From Rothia nasimurium (lineage in GTDB: Bacteria; Actinomycetota; Actinomycetes; Actinomycetales; Micrococcaceae): a stretch of DNA of 57,257 bases. The stretch covers positions 1 to 57,257 of the forward strand of contig NZ_SPQC01000015.1 of the NCBI RefSeq assembly GCF_004569295.1, written 5' to 3'. How positions within the stretch are numbered: the first letter of the stretch is position 1; each line of letters begins with the position of its first letter. The position numbers were made by a program, and so were the translations under genes. Below, piece by piece: positions 1-7,220 of this stretch. A model generated the notes under the pieces. That model was not told the DNA's origin and ran no database searches. It worked only from the letters and a program-made list of their open reading frames with translations.

Positions 1-1
1 G

Positions 2-202
2 AGCCGAAAGACCGAAGCCCAGAAGAAAGCCCAGGGCGCCAATCTTGCGAAGGGCGCGAATGCTTCTAGGGCTGTGCGGAGTGCTCAGGCTATCGGGCGT
101 AGGGCGCAGATTCAGGCACTCAAAGAAGCTGGGTACACACAAAAAGCTGTTGCCGAAAAGCTGGGTCTGGGTATCGCTACCGTGAAGCGTGGATGGAACT
201 AG
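2..202 (+). CDS. C-terminal fragment of a helix-turn-helix protein (possible plasmid replication protein)
   Basis: An open frame runs from the left edge of the window to a TAG at 200-202, giving 66 residues with no start in view. The first half is rich in Ala, Lys and Arg. The second half (ALKEAGYTQKAVAEKLGLG, then IATVKRGW) reads as a compact helix-turn-helix of the resolvase or MerR-like kind. Such a basic linker followed by a terminal HTH is seen at the end of theta-type actinobacterial plasmid replication proteins and some recombination proteins, so a plasmid or integrated-element origin is an inference only. It stops about 10 bases before the broken end of the AEC transporter pseudogene, which suggests that an insertion or deletion joined the two. 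Confidence 0.5.
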   Translation, partial: SRKTEAQKKAQGANLAKGANASRAVRSAQAIGRRAQIQALKEAGYTQKAVAEKLGLGIATVKRGWN

Positions 203-212
203 CTCATGGGTA

Positions 213-726
213 TCATTTACGAAGCTTAATCAGCGGGTTTTTGATGGGTTGGGTGGCAACGGCTTTCATGGAGACCGAGCCGTGGGAGATGGCGTCCAGG
301 ATTGAAAGCACGATGGGGGCCGCGATTAGGAGCTGGAAGAGCAGGATAGGGGCTACCTGGGCAGCGTCGCCCACGATGTAGGTTGCTACGGGCAGGCCCA
401 TGTTGTTGGCGTTGATGTAGCCGCTGGCTGCAGCACCCACGGTGACGATGCCGGCGTCCTTTTTTGAGCAGGAACCTGGCGATGACGGCGAAAAGCAGGG
501 CAACCGTAGCGAAGCTCAAGATAGCCACGGGAAGACGGCCGGAGAAGATAACGTGCAGGTCAGCCTCGGCCATGGTCACGAACATGAGCGGGGGCAGGGC
601 TACGAAGAAGGCAAAGCGGTTGAGGGAGAGCCCGGAGTTGGGCGGCAGAATATCGAGGCGGGCGACCAGGTAGCCTACGCCCACCACTACCGCGATGATG
701 GTAAACCCTTCGAGGACTGCGAGCAT
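213..726 (-). pseudogene. AEC-family (auxin efflux carrier) transporter, truncated and frameshifted
   Basis: The first ~85 residues (start ATG at 724-726) carry hydrophobic segments and the motif ALPPLMFVTMAEADL, which fits the N-terminal half of AEC-family permeases, exporters or uniporters of small organic acids. The reading frame breaks at a run of six T at about 460-465. The second part continues in another frame with GYINANNMGLPVATYIVGD, the conserved mid-protein motif of the family. The protein then ends after roughly 170 residues, against about 300 for an intact member, directly next to the HTH fragment at 2-202. It is therefore a remnant missing its C-terminal half. The T-run frameshift alone might be an assembly error; the truncation is not. 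Confidence 0.75.
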
Positions 727-753
727 ACTGGGCTTCTTTCTGCCGTCAAGCCC

Positions 754-1119
754 TTAGGGCTTGAGCTGGCAGACGGTGGAACGGTTGGTGGAGATTCGCA
801 GGTAGACCCGCTCAGCCAGCGGGCGCAGCAGGGGGTTCTTCAGGGCGGACGCCACCACCCGCACGGGCGCGTACCGGCTGGCGGAAAGGGCTAGAGCGAT
901 GGCGAGCGCCCCGTAGGCCACCTGCCCGGTGGGGGTGATGAAGGGGATTTGGCGCATGAAGCGTTCGAGGTCGACGCCGTGCTCTTGTAGGCGGTCATAG
1001 TGCCCGGCCTGCACCCGGGCGTCTAGGCCCAGGTGGGTGAGTACTCGGGCGGCTTTTTGGCAGATGCCGCAGTCGGGGTCATAGAGTAGGACGCCGGTGG
1101 CGGGCAGGGAGTTACTCAC
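754..1119 (-). CDS. DCC-family thiol-disulfide oxidoreductase-like protein (DUF393)
   Basis: This 121-residue protein has the family motif YDPDCGICQKA near its N-terminus, containing the CxxC pair of the DCC (DUF393) family, thioredoxin-fold-like proteins of uncertain substrate. I chose the GTG at 1117-1119 as start because an AGAAAGG ribosome-binding site lies six bases upstream, and because the upstream mannosyltransferase pseudogene ends exactly here: its last codons read GTGAGTAA, so its TAA overlaps this GTG. That arrangement is typical of translational coupling. A longer reading to 1164 exists, but it runs through the end of the upstream gene and adds residues unlike the family. The gene looks intact although its operon partner is broken. 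Confidence 0.8.
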   Translation of the reverse strand: MSNSLPATGVLLYDPDCGICQKAARVLTHLGLDARVQAGHYDRLQEHGVDLERFMRQIPFITPTGQVAYGALAIALALSASRYAPVRVVASALKNPLLRPLAERVYLRISTNRSTVCQLKP

Positions 1120-2354
1120 GGTGAGCCTTTCTCTGCGGGGGCAGGTATAAGACCACCATAGCAAGCAGGGTGAGCAGCACCAGAGATGAGCGCATTATTT
1201 CAACGGGTATAACGGGCCAGCCGACATGAGCTGCTAGGTCACCCAGGTCTGTGAGTTGAGCCAGGCAGGCTTAACATCCAGATAATGGCCAGAGCGCGTG
1301 CAGCTCGCCCACGAGTAACCAACACTGCAAGAGTGGGTATAACCCAGACCCAATGGTGCAACCAGGACACCGGGGAAAGCAGGCAAGTAGCACAACCGAG
1401 TACTGCGGCAGCAGCAAAACCATCACCACACATTAACTCTCGGTGGGCCTGGGAAAACGCTACCGCCACAACAGCTAGCAGTAAAGGTGCTAACAGGAGC
1501 AGAGAATGGGTATCTACCCAGCGTTCAGCCACACCCTGCAGAGAGCTGTTACCCGAAGTAGCGAAGTTGCTTCCTAAATCGACAACATTTTCCAGGCCAG
1601 AGAGTATTAGACCCAAAATAGGTTGAACTAGGTTCAGGCAGGAGCAGGAACCCCAGGACTACGGTAGCCAAGGCTGTCGCCGTTGCCGTCAAAGCCAGGC
1701 GCAGGCATCCGCTTACCCAGAAGAAAAAATAAAAAGAGCCGGAGTCAGTTTGATTCCTGCTGCCAGCCCAATCAGCACTCCGCGAGGCAGATAGCGAGCC
1801 TGCGGGCGAACCATGTCGATGAGGCAGAGAGAAACAAGAAGCAGATTAATCTGCCCAAAGATAAGATGCTGAGCTACGACGTTCAGGGGTAGGGCAAGCA
1901 GGTAGGTGGCGGAGGGTGTCGCGACCGGGCGGACGCCGGTGAGGTGCGGGCGCACGTAGATGAGACTGAGTAAGAGCAGGATGCCCAGCGCCAGGCAGTT
2001 GAGGAAGGTCCAGACCCAAGTCCTAGCGGCTCCGGCAGCCAGGCTAAAGGAATCAGCAGCAGAGTGGTAAAGGGCGTGTACACGAAGGGGAGCCCCTGGG
2101 GTACGTGTACACCCCGGTAATGTTCTGACTATAAAAGTCAGCCCCGGCAAGCACAGCTACTCCGGTTCCACGGTAGACTCCGTAGTCAGCCGGATTAAAA
2201 ATGAGGGTTGAGTCCAGGAATGAGCAACGTGCCCAGGCGGTAGCCAGAGCTAAAAGGCAGAGAGCAACCGCTCCTGCACAATAGTTCTTAAGGACGGAAC
2301 GGTTCGCCCCCCCTGAGAGCCCTGATGCTGGTTATCAACGAGGGTGACGCTCAT
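1112..2354 (-). pseudogene. GT87-type (DUF2029) polyprenol-phosphate-mannose-dependent mannosyltransferase, multiple frameshifts
   Basis: Reading across frames rebuilds a membrane protein of about 414 residues. It starts MSVTLVDNQHQG and passes through IFNPADYGVYRGTG, FVYTPFTTLLLIPLAW, LIFGQINLLLVSLCLIDM, GLAAGIKLTPALF and LLSPVSWLHHWVW, ending in MVVLYLPPQRKAHRE. The GQINLLL and SPVSWLHHW motifs are characteristic of the GT87/DUF2029 family, integral-membrane alpha-mannosyltransferases of actinobacterial lipoglycan synthesis that use polyprenyl-phosphate mannose. The frame changes at least five times: near a G-run at about 2308, a C-run at about 2099, then near 2030, 1715 and 1590. The gene is inactive unless the assembly is poor. 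The stop TAA (1112-1114) overlaps the start of the DCC-family gene downstream. Confidence 0.8.
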
Positions 2355-2356
2355 GT

Positions 2357-2725
2357 CTAGGCAACCTGGAGCTGCTGAACGCGTGCTTTTGAAACTTCAA
2401 GAATCGCTGCTGTCTCACCTAGCGAAAGCCCATCTTGTCTGAGTTGCCGCACAACTTCTCGAATCTTTGCTGCAGCTTCCTCTTCTTTTTGCTGGGCGAG
2501 TTTTAGGTCTCGGCGAGCTGACTCAAGTTCCTCAGATACTTTTTCATAAATCAGGTGAACCCGAATAGTAGAAAAGTCGATGTCGGGGTTAAGGGTGCCC
2601 ATATAATCAATTACTTGCTGGCGGGCAGAGGTAAGACTACGCACCTGGGTAGCATTGTCTTCATCGATAATGAGTTCCCATCCACCCATCCAGGGACGCG
2701 CCAGAACGTTAAGATCAGTTTTCAT
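2357..2725 (-). CDS. HicB-like antitoxin with coiled coil and C-terminal HTH
   Basis: This 122-residue protein begins with a small partial HicB-like region (GGWELIIDEDNATQVRSL) of the sort found paired with actinobacterial HicA toxins. A charged, probably coiled-coil stretch around residues 65-95 follows, then a sigma-region-4-like helix-turn-helix (LRQDGLSLGETAAILEVSKARVQQL) at the end. The HTH would let the antitoxin bind its own promoter. Its start overlaps the end of the upstream toxin gene by 11 bases, so the two are translationally coupled. The order is toxin first, antitoxin second. The assignment rests on domain pattern and partnership; the exact DNA target is unknown. Confidence 0.7.
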   Translation of the reverse strand: MKTDLNVLARPWMGGWELIIDEDNATQVRSLTSARQQVIDYMGTLNPDIDFSTIRVHLIYEKVSEELESARRDLKLAQQKEEEAAAKIREVVRQLRQDGLSLGETAAILEVSKARVQQLQVA

Positions 2726-2921
2726 TCTGCTCTTTCTCCTTAATAGCTTTTAAAGCGTTTCGTGTAACGGCGGGCGAAATCTCGCGAGTCTGCGTGATGA
2801 TAACTGGTCGTGAAATACCGGGGTAAGACCATTTCTCATGGTCCCCTTTTCCTTCACTTCGAGTAAACCCCGCAGCTACCAGCAAAGCCACAAGATCCCT
2901 GTATTTCATGGGCTTGACCAT
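2715..2921 (-). CDS. hicA: HicA-family toxin (putative mRNA interferase)
   Basis: I start this 68-residue protein at MVKPMKYRDLVALL; a further-upstream ATG at 2984 adds 21 residues that do not fit the family. HicA proteins are small double-stranded-RNA-binding-fold ribonucleases that cleave mRNA. The family pattern is visible: an N-terminal helix (RDLVALLVAAGF), then GKGDHEKWSYPG with the catalytic-type histidine, then a basic strand and a closing helix. It overlaps the antitoxin gene by 11 bases. Upstream, 2930-2970 holds AT-rich dyads (ATATACTATAT and CATATATCCCC) that may form the autoregulatory operator. Base composition is lower in GC than the surrounding genes, as is common for mobile toxin-antitoxin loci. 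Confidence 0.75.
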   Translation of the reverse strand: MVKPMKYRDLVALLVAAGFTRSEGKGDHEKWSYPGISRPVIITQTREISPAVTRNALKAIKEKEQNEN

Positions 2922-2976
2922 ACATATAGTATATCCCCCCCTACACCCAATAGGTATAGAGGGGATATATGGGGAC

Positions 2977-3204
2977 TTATTCATTAGGGTAGGTGGAGCA
3001 GGCTCACAGCGAAGCTGCTAGCTCGGATGAAGTGAGCGAGTGCGACAGCACGCAAGAGCGAACGGAATTCGCCGCTAGGCGGGGCACGAATCGCCTTGTG
3101 ATGAGCACCGAGATTCCGAGCGCGCGAGGAAAATAAATCTCGGTGCGAATCTGGCGAGCCTGCGAGTCAGCTAGCGAACCAGGCGCGAGCGTGAGCCTGC
3201 GCCC
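2977..3204 (+). repeat. Dispersed structured repeat, copy 1
   Basis: This intergenic block matches 48753-48950 in the same orientation. The core at 3095-3181 (87 nt) differs from 48821-48907 at only two positions, both T/C. A second shared block, 2991-3026, matches 48769-48804 at 33 of 36 positions. Copy 1 has about 50 extra bases between the two blocks. The core contains an 11-base inverted repeat, GCACCGAGATT and AATCTCGGTGC, with about 20 bases between the arms. No ORF fits, and I do not recognise the family. Confidence 0.85.
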
Positions 3205-3228
3205 CCCTTATAAATAAGCCTCATGGTT

Positions 3229-4089
3229 TTAGAGCAGGTCGCGAAGGATCGGTACCGTGCCGTCCTCGTAGACCGAACCGGTGACGTCCGTAGCCAGCTC
3301 CGCCACCTCGGGCAGGGCCTGGCCCATGGCAACACCGCGGGCTGCCCAGTGGATCATTTCTTTGTCATTGAGGCCGTCGCCGATGGCGATGGTGCGGCGG
3401 GGGTCCACGCGCAGCTTGCGGCGGATTTGTTCCAGGGCGGTCGCTTTCGAAACCCCGTGCGCAGCTACGTCCAGCCAGGCGCTCCAGCCCACCGCGTAGT
3501 TCACCCCGTGCAGGCCCGAATCGTAGATAGCGCGTTTGAAATCGTCGGGAGTGTCTGTGGGTGAGCAGACCACCACGCGCACGGCCGACTTCATCGCAGC
3601 CATCTCGGTGCGGGTGGTTTTCACGGTGTTGACGCCGAAGGACCAGTCCTCAAAGTTATCGGTGGCATAGACCGTTCCGTCGGGTGCTTCCAGGGCCAAG
3701 GACGCGTGCGGCAGCTTAGCCTTGAGCAGGGTAATGGCGTTGGAGGGGTCGAAGCTAACCTTGTCGATGATGCGGTAGCCGGCTTCTAGGGAGGGGTCGA
3801 TGCTGAGGGTAACCGCGCCGTTGGAGCTCACCGCGTAGCCGCGCGTCAGCCCAATCATCTCAACGATGGGCAGGGTGGCGCCCAGGGAGCGTCCGGTGGA
3901 AATCACCACGTGGTGGCCCGCGTCCACGACATCCTGCGCGGCCTTTTTGACAGCCTCACTCATGGCCCCGTCGTGGTTGACCAGGGTGCCATCAACGTCG
4001 ATAGCAACCAGGTACTTGGCACCTTCTTCTTTCTGCCAGGCAGAGCGGCGCAGCGGCAGGGTTTGCATGTCTTTGATCTCTGAAATCAT
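3229..4089 (-). CDS. Cof-type HAD-superfamily phosphatase (subclass IIB)
   Basis: This 286-residue protein carries the HAD motifs: motif I VAIDVDGTLVN near residue 30 with the nucleophilic and acid/base aspartates, motif II VISTGRS, and C-terminal motif IV IAIGDGLNDKEMI. A cap region lies between them, as in Cof/YidA-type sugar-phosphate or phosphosugar phosphatases. The precise substrate cannot be told from sequence. The start at ATG 4087-4089 has an AAGAGA site upstream; the first ~20 residues before the domain are an extension. The gene stands alone, with the dispersed repeat just downstream. A second protein of the same class is at 47902-48735. Confidence 0.9.
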   Translation of the reverse strand: MISEIKDMQTLPLRRSAWQKEEGAKYLVAIDVDGTLVNHDGAMSEAVKKAAQDVVDAGHHVVISTGRSLGATLPIVEMIGLTRGYAVSSNGAVTLSIDPSLEAGYRIIDKVSFDPSNAITLLKAKLPHASLALEAPDGTVYATDNFEDWSFGVNTVKTTRTEMAAMKSAVRVVVCSPTDTPDDFKRAIYDSGLHGVNYAVGWSAWLDVAAHGVSKATALEQIRRKLRVDPRRTIAIGDGLNDKEMIHWAARGVAMGQALPEVAELATDVTGSVYEDGTVPILRDLL

Positions 4090-4210
4090 CGGTGTCTCTT
4101 TTCTCTCGTGTAGACCAGACTATACAAAAGCCGGGTTAAGGCAAGGTGAGCAGGGGGTGAAGGGCCGCCTAGCGGGGCGGACTAGAATGCCACCGCCCCC
4201 CTGGCAGAAC

Positions 4211-5455
4211 TCATTGGGTAAGCGCAGTAAAGGCCACCACCTTGACGCCGTCCTTACGCTGGTAGGACAGGCCGCCGCCCGTCAGCACAATAAGCTCAGG
4301 GCTGTACTCGTACCGGCTGAGATCCAGCTGATCCCTGAAGTTCTTTAAAGAGGTAGCCGCCTTCTCTACTGTTTCTTCGCGGGAGCCCAGCTTGATTTCT
4401 ACCAGAGCCCATCTGCCATCGTGCCGCTCTAGCACTGCGTCTACCTCCCTGCCCGAAGAATCTCGCGCATGAGACACGGTGCCCTGATCTCCCATATAAA
4501 CGGAAAGGTCATGTACGACCTGCGACTCAAAGAGTTGCCCCGCAAAATCGAGGTCCTGCAGTACCTTCTGAGGGGTAGCCCCCAAAGCAGCGACCACAAG
4601 CGCAGGGTCAGCCATATGACGTTTAGGAGAGTTTCGCAGAGTCGCTTTAGACCTCAGGTGGGCAGACCATGCAGGTTGCTCTACGTGAATAAAAATCCGG
4701 GAGAGCGCAGCAATATAGTCAGCGGCCGTATCTCTGTTGATTCCTGAGTCTTGGGCAAGAGTAGAAAACTTGAGTTCAGTACCAATGCCTCTGCCCAGGG
4801 ACCTCAGCAAACGACGCACTTGCGCAGGGTCACGGCGTACCCCGTCAGGTGTGCGGATATCCACGTCGGCAACGGTTGATACATAGTCCCTGAGATTCTC
4901 TAGGGCCGCGTCTAAAGGCAAGTGAATAAAGGCTGGCCAGCCACCCCGACACATGCGGTCTATGAGGTCGCTAATGCTCACTGCCGGGGCTGCTGCCCGT
5001 GGGGCCTCGCCCTCTAGCAGTTCTCCCAACGATACTTGTCGTGTTGATTCTCCCGATTCGGCAAGAGACATGGTGTTCATCTGCAGACGGGCAAAACGCC
5101 CTGCCCCGGTATGCCTAGCGGCTGTCTCTCCCGGTGCGGTAGACCCGGTGAGAATATACCCACCGGTCAGTTTACGGTCATCGACGTCGCGTCTCACGAC
5201 ATCCCACATCACCGGGTGAAGCTGCCACTCATCCAGGAGGCGGGGATGTTCCCCTAGCAAGAGCAGAGAGGGGTCAATCTCAACAGTCTGAGACACCTGA
5301 GGGTCTACATCCAAACGTACCTGACTCTGAGCAACCTGCAGGGCTGTTTCTGTCTTACCGCAGCCTTTGGGGCCCTCAATCAGCACGGCTCCTGCCCGGT
5401 TCAGAGCACGAGTCAAAGCTCCGTCAGCAAATCTTTGAATATACTGGTCAGACAT
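4211..5455 (-). CDS. AAA_14 / DUF4143 ATPase
   Basis: This 414-residue protein has a Walker A motif GPKGCGKT at residues 28-35, a Walker B-like RLLDEWQ near residue 75, and a sensor-like YILTGST. The C-terminal DUF4143 part contains GREVDAVLE followed by ALVEIKLG, a spacing that matches the D...ExK core of PD-(D/E)xK nucleases. These proteins are widespread, often horizontally moved, and of unproven function; roles in defence or genome maintenance have been proposed. I start at MSDQYIQRF because TGGAGGG lies upstream; an in-frame ATG at 5477-5479 falls inside the repeat array. The promoter region contains the 23-bp periodic array 5473-5610, with a TATAAT (5489-5494, minus strand) between its first two units. 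Confidence 0.85.
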   Translation of the reverse strand: MSDQYIQRFADGALTRALNRAGAVLIEGPKGCGKTETALQVAQSQVRLDVDPQVSQTVEIDPSLLLLGEHPRLLDEWQLHPVMWDVVRRDVDDRKLTGGYILTGSTAPGETAARHTGAGRFARLQMNTMSLAESGESTRQVSLGELLEGEAPRAAAPAVSISDLIDRMCRGGWPAFIHLPLDAALENLRDYVSTVADVDIRTPDGVRRDPAQVRRLLRSLGRGIGTELKFSTLAQDSGINRDTAADYIAALSRIFIHVEQPAWSAHLRSKATLRNSPKRHMADPALVVAALGATPQKVLQDLDFAGQLFESQVVHDLSVYMGDQGTVSHARDSSGREVDAVLERHDGRWALVEIKLGSREETVEKAATSLKNFRDQLDLSRYEYSPELIVLTGGGLSYQRKDGVKVVAFTALTQ

Positions 5456-5472
5456 GCCTAAAACCCTCCAGC

Positions 5473-5610
5473 TCCGCACTTTGTAATAATTATATTGGGC
5501 AGTTTAGATATATTTTATTCCGCATTTTGTGGTTAATCCATTCCGCACTTTGTGATGATTCTGTTAGGCATCTTGGAGGCGGCCGAATCCGCTTTGTGTC
5601 TAGCTTCTGT
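5473..5610. repeat. Six-unit, 23-bp periodic repeat array upstream of the ATPase gene
   Basis: Copies of TCCGCACTTTGT or close variants start at 5473, 5519, 5542 and 5588. The distances are 46, 23 and 46, so all are multiples of 23. The intervening positions 5496 (TGGGCAGTTTAG) and 5565 (TAGGCATCTTGG) carry decayed versions of the same unit. The tail of each unit is AT-rich. The period is not a multiple of three and no ORF uses it. The array overlaps the presumed ATPase promoter and reaches the stop codon of the neighbouring permease gene. Confidence 0.75.
5489..5494 (-). promoter_or_regulatory. Candidate -10 element of the AAA_14 ATPase gene
   Basis: TATAAT on the minus strand, 34 bases before the chosen ATG. 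No good -35 hexamer is seen at the usual distance, where the second repeat unit lies instead. Promoter use may thus depend on a factor bound to the repeats, which is an inference. Confidence 0.4.
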
Positions 5611-6463
5611 TAGCCCCTACAACCGCCCTCTTAGCCCGCGCAACCGCCAGCAGGCCGTGGTGCGGGGCGAAGAGGTAGGCCAGGCCAAAGAGGACGCCGA
5701 GGGCCAGCACCACGGTGCCGCCGGCTGAGACGTCGAGCAGGTAGCCCATGAAGAAGCCAGCAAGGGCAGAGGTCAGGGAGACCCCTGCCGAGATGAGCAG
5801 CATGGTAGTGAAGCGGTCGGTGAGTAGGCGGGCGGTTGCCCCCGGTATCACCAGCAGGGCTACAACCAACACAACACCCACGATTTGGAGGGCCAGCACA
5901 GAGGTCAAGGCCAAGGCAACCAGCAGCAGGCCGGAGAGCAGTTTGGGGTTGAGCCCGATGGCGTGGGTGTAGCCGGGGTCGAAGGCGTAGAGCACCAGGT
6001 CACGGCGCTTAAGAAGCAGCACAGCAACAACTAGCACGGCTAGCAGGCCTATCTGCCAGACATCCGCCCACGATACGCCCAGCACGTTGCCGAAGATGAC
6101 CGAGTGCAGGTCAACCTGGGAGGGGAAGGCCGAGAGGAGCACCAGCCCCAGGGCGAACATGACGGTGAAGACGATGCCGATGGCGGCGTCCTCGCGCACG
6201 CGCCCGCGGGCGGCAACCGACCCTATGAGGGCGACCGCTACCAGGGCAGCAATCAGGGCGCCCAGGGCGAAGGGGGCACCCAGAATGTAGGCCAGGGCCA
6301 CACCGGGAAGCACGGCGTGGGAGATGCCGTCACCCATGAGCGACCAGCCCATGAGCACCAGCCAGCAGGAGAGCAGGGCGCAGACCAGGGCCGCCAGCAC
6401 GGTAACCAGCAGGCCGCGCTGCATGAAGCCGTAGGTGAGCGGTTCGATGAAGAGTTCGTACAT
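5600..6463 (-). CDS. Metal ABC transporter permease (ABC-3 family, manganese/zinc type)
   Basis: This 287-residue, very hydrophobic protein has about eight membrane segments. The N-terminal pattern SCWLVLMGWSLMGDGISHAVLPGVALAY is the hallmark of ABC-3 permeases of the ZnuB/MntB/TroC group. It forms the membrane channel of the uptake system with the ATPase and lipoprotein encoded upstream. Its ATG overlaps the ATPase stop codon by one base (TAATG), so the genes are co-translated. The final codons overlap the last unit of the 23-bp array. From the binding-protein ligands, manganese is the more likely substrate. Confidence 0.92.
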   Translation of the reverse strand: MYELFIEPLTYGFMQRGLLVTVLAALVCALLSCWLVLMGWSLMGDGISHAVLPGVALAYILGAPFALGALIAALVAVALIGSVAARGRVREDAAIGIVFTVMFALGLVLLSAFPSQVDLHSVIFGNVLGVSWADVWQIGLLAVLVVAVLLLKRRDLVLYAFDPGYTHAIGLNPKLLSGLLLVALALTSVLALQIVGVVLVVALLVIPGATARLLTDRFTTMLLISAGVSLTSALAGFFMGYLLDVSAGGTVVLALGVLFGLAYLFAPHHGLLAVARAKRAVVGANRS

Positions 6464-7218
6464 TAGTTCTCCCCTGTCAGCGGGTTCATTCCGAAGGCTC
6501 GCACGATATTTTCGGGGGCCAACACGGTGGCGGGGTCGCCGGTGAGCAGCACTTCGTTGCGGAGCAGGATGGCGGTGTCGGCCAGGTCTGCCAGGTTGGC
6601 TAGGTCGTGGGTTGAGATGAGTATGCCAGCGCCGTCGGCACGCAGCTCTTTGAAGAGGCTCACCAGCATAGCTTCGCTCTTTTTATCGACGCCGGCAAAG
6701 GGTTCGTCGAGCAGGAGCAGGCGGGCCCCCTGGGCCAGCCCGCGGGCAACGAAGGCGCGTTTGCGCTGACCGCCAGAGAGGTTGCCGATTTGCCGGTGGA
6801 CCAGGTCGGTGAGCCCGACCCGTTCCAGGGCGGTATCGATGGCGGCCCGGTCGGTAGCGCCCAGGCGGCGGGTGATGCCCCGTCTACTGTAGCGCCCCTG
6901 GCTGACCACGTCGCGCACCGAGACCGGGAAGGTGAAGTCGATATCCTCGCTCTGGGGTACGTAGCTGACCAGGCCCTGTTTGCGGGCCTCGCGCGGGGCA
7001 AGCCCGTTAATCCGGATTCTGCCCGATGCTGGCACCACGCCCATAATGGCTTTGAAGAGGGTGGACTTGCCAGAGCCGTTCATGCCGACCAGCCCGCAGA
7101 TGCTCCCCGGGGCAACGTGTAGGGACGCCCGGTTCAGGGCGCGCACGGCTCCGGAGCCGGGTGCCCCGTAGGTGACGGTCACGTCGGTGAGTTCAAGCAG
7201 AGGATGGATGGTATTCAC
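6463..7218 (-). CDS. Metal ABC transporter ATP-binding protein
   Basis: This 251-residue nucleotide-binding subunit has a Walker A motif GMNGSGKST at about residues 43-51, a Q-loop in YVPQSEDIDF, the signature LSGGQRKRAF, Walker B LLLLDEPFAGVD and an H-loop ISTHD. The YVPQ...DFPV-type Q-loop is typical of Mn/Zn (MntA/ZnuC) importers. It energises uptake through the permease that follows. It sits three bases after the lipoprotein gene and overlaps the permease start, so the three form one operon. Confidence 0.93.
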   Translation of the reverse strand: MNTIHPLLELTDVTVTYGAPGSGAVRALNRASLHVAPGSICGLVGMNGSGKSTLFKAIMGVVPASGRIRINGLAPREARKQGLVSYVPQSEDIDFTFPVSVRDVVSQGRYSRRGITRRLGATDRAAIDTALERVGLTDLVHRQIGNLSGGQRKRAFVARGLAQGARLLLLDEPFAGVDKKSEAMLVSLFKELRADGAGILISTHDLANLADLADTAILLRNEVLLTGDPATVLAPENIVRAFGMNPLTGEN

Positions 7219-7220
7219 GG

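Noticed and set aside
5473-5610. Repeat array as a CRISPR
   Set aside because: Units are 23 bp with no conserved repeat of 25-40 bases, no unique spacers of equal length and no cas genes nearby.
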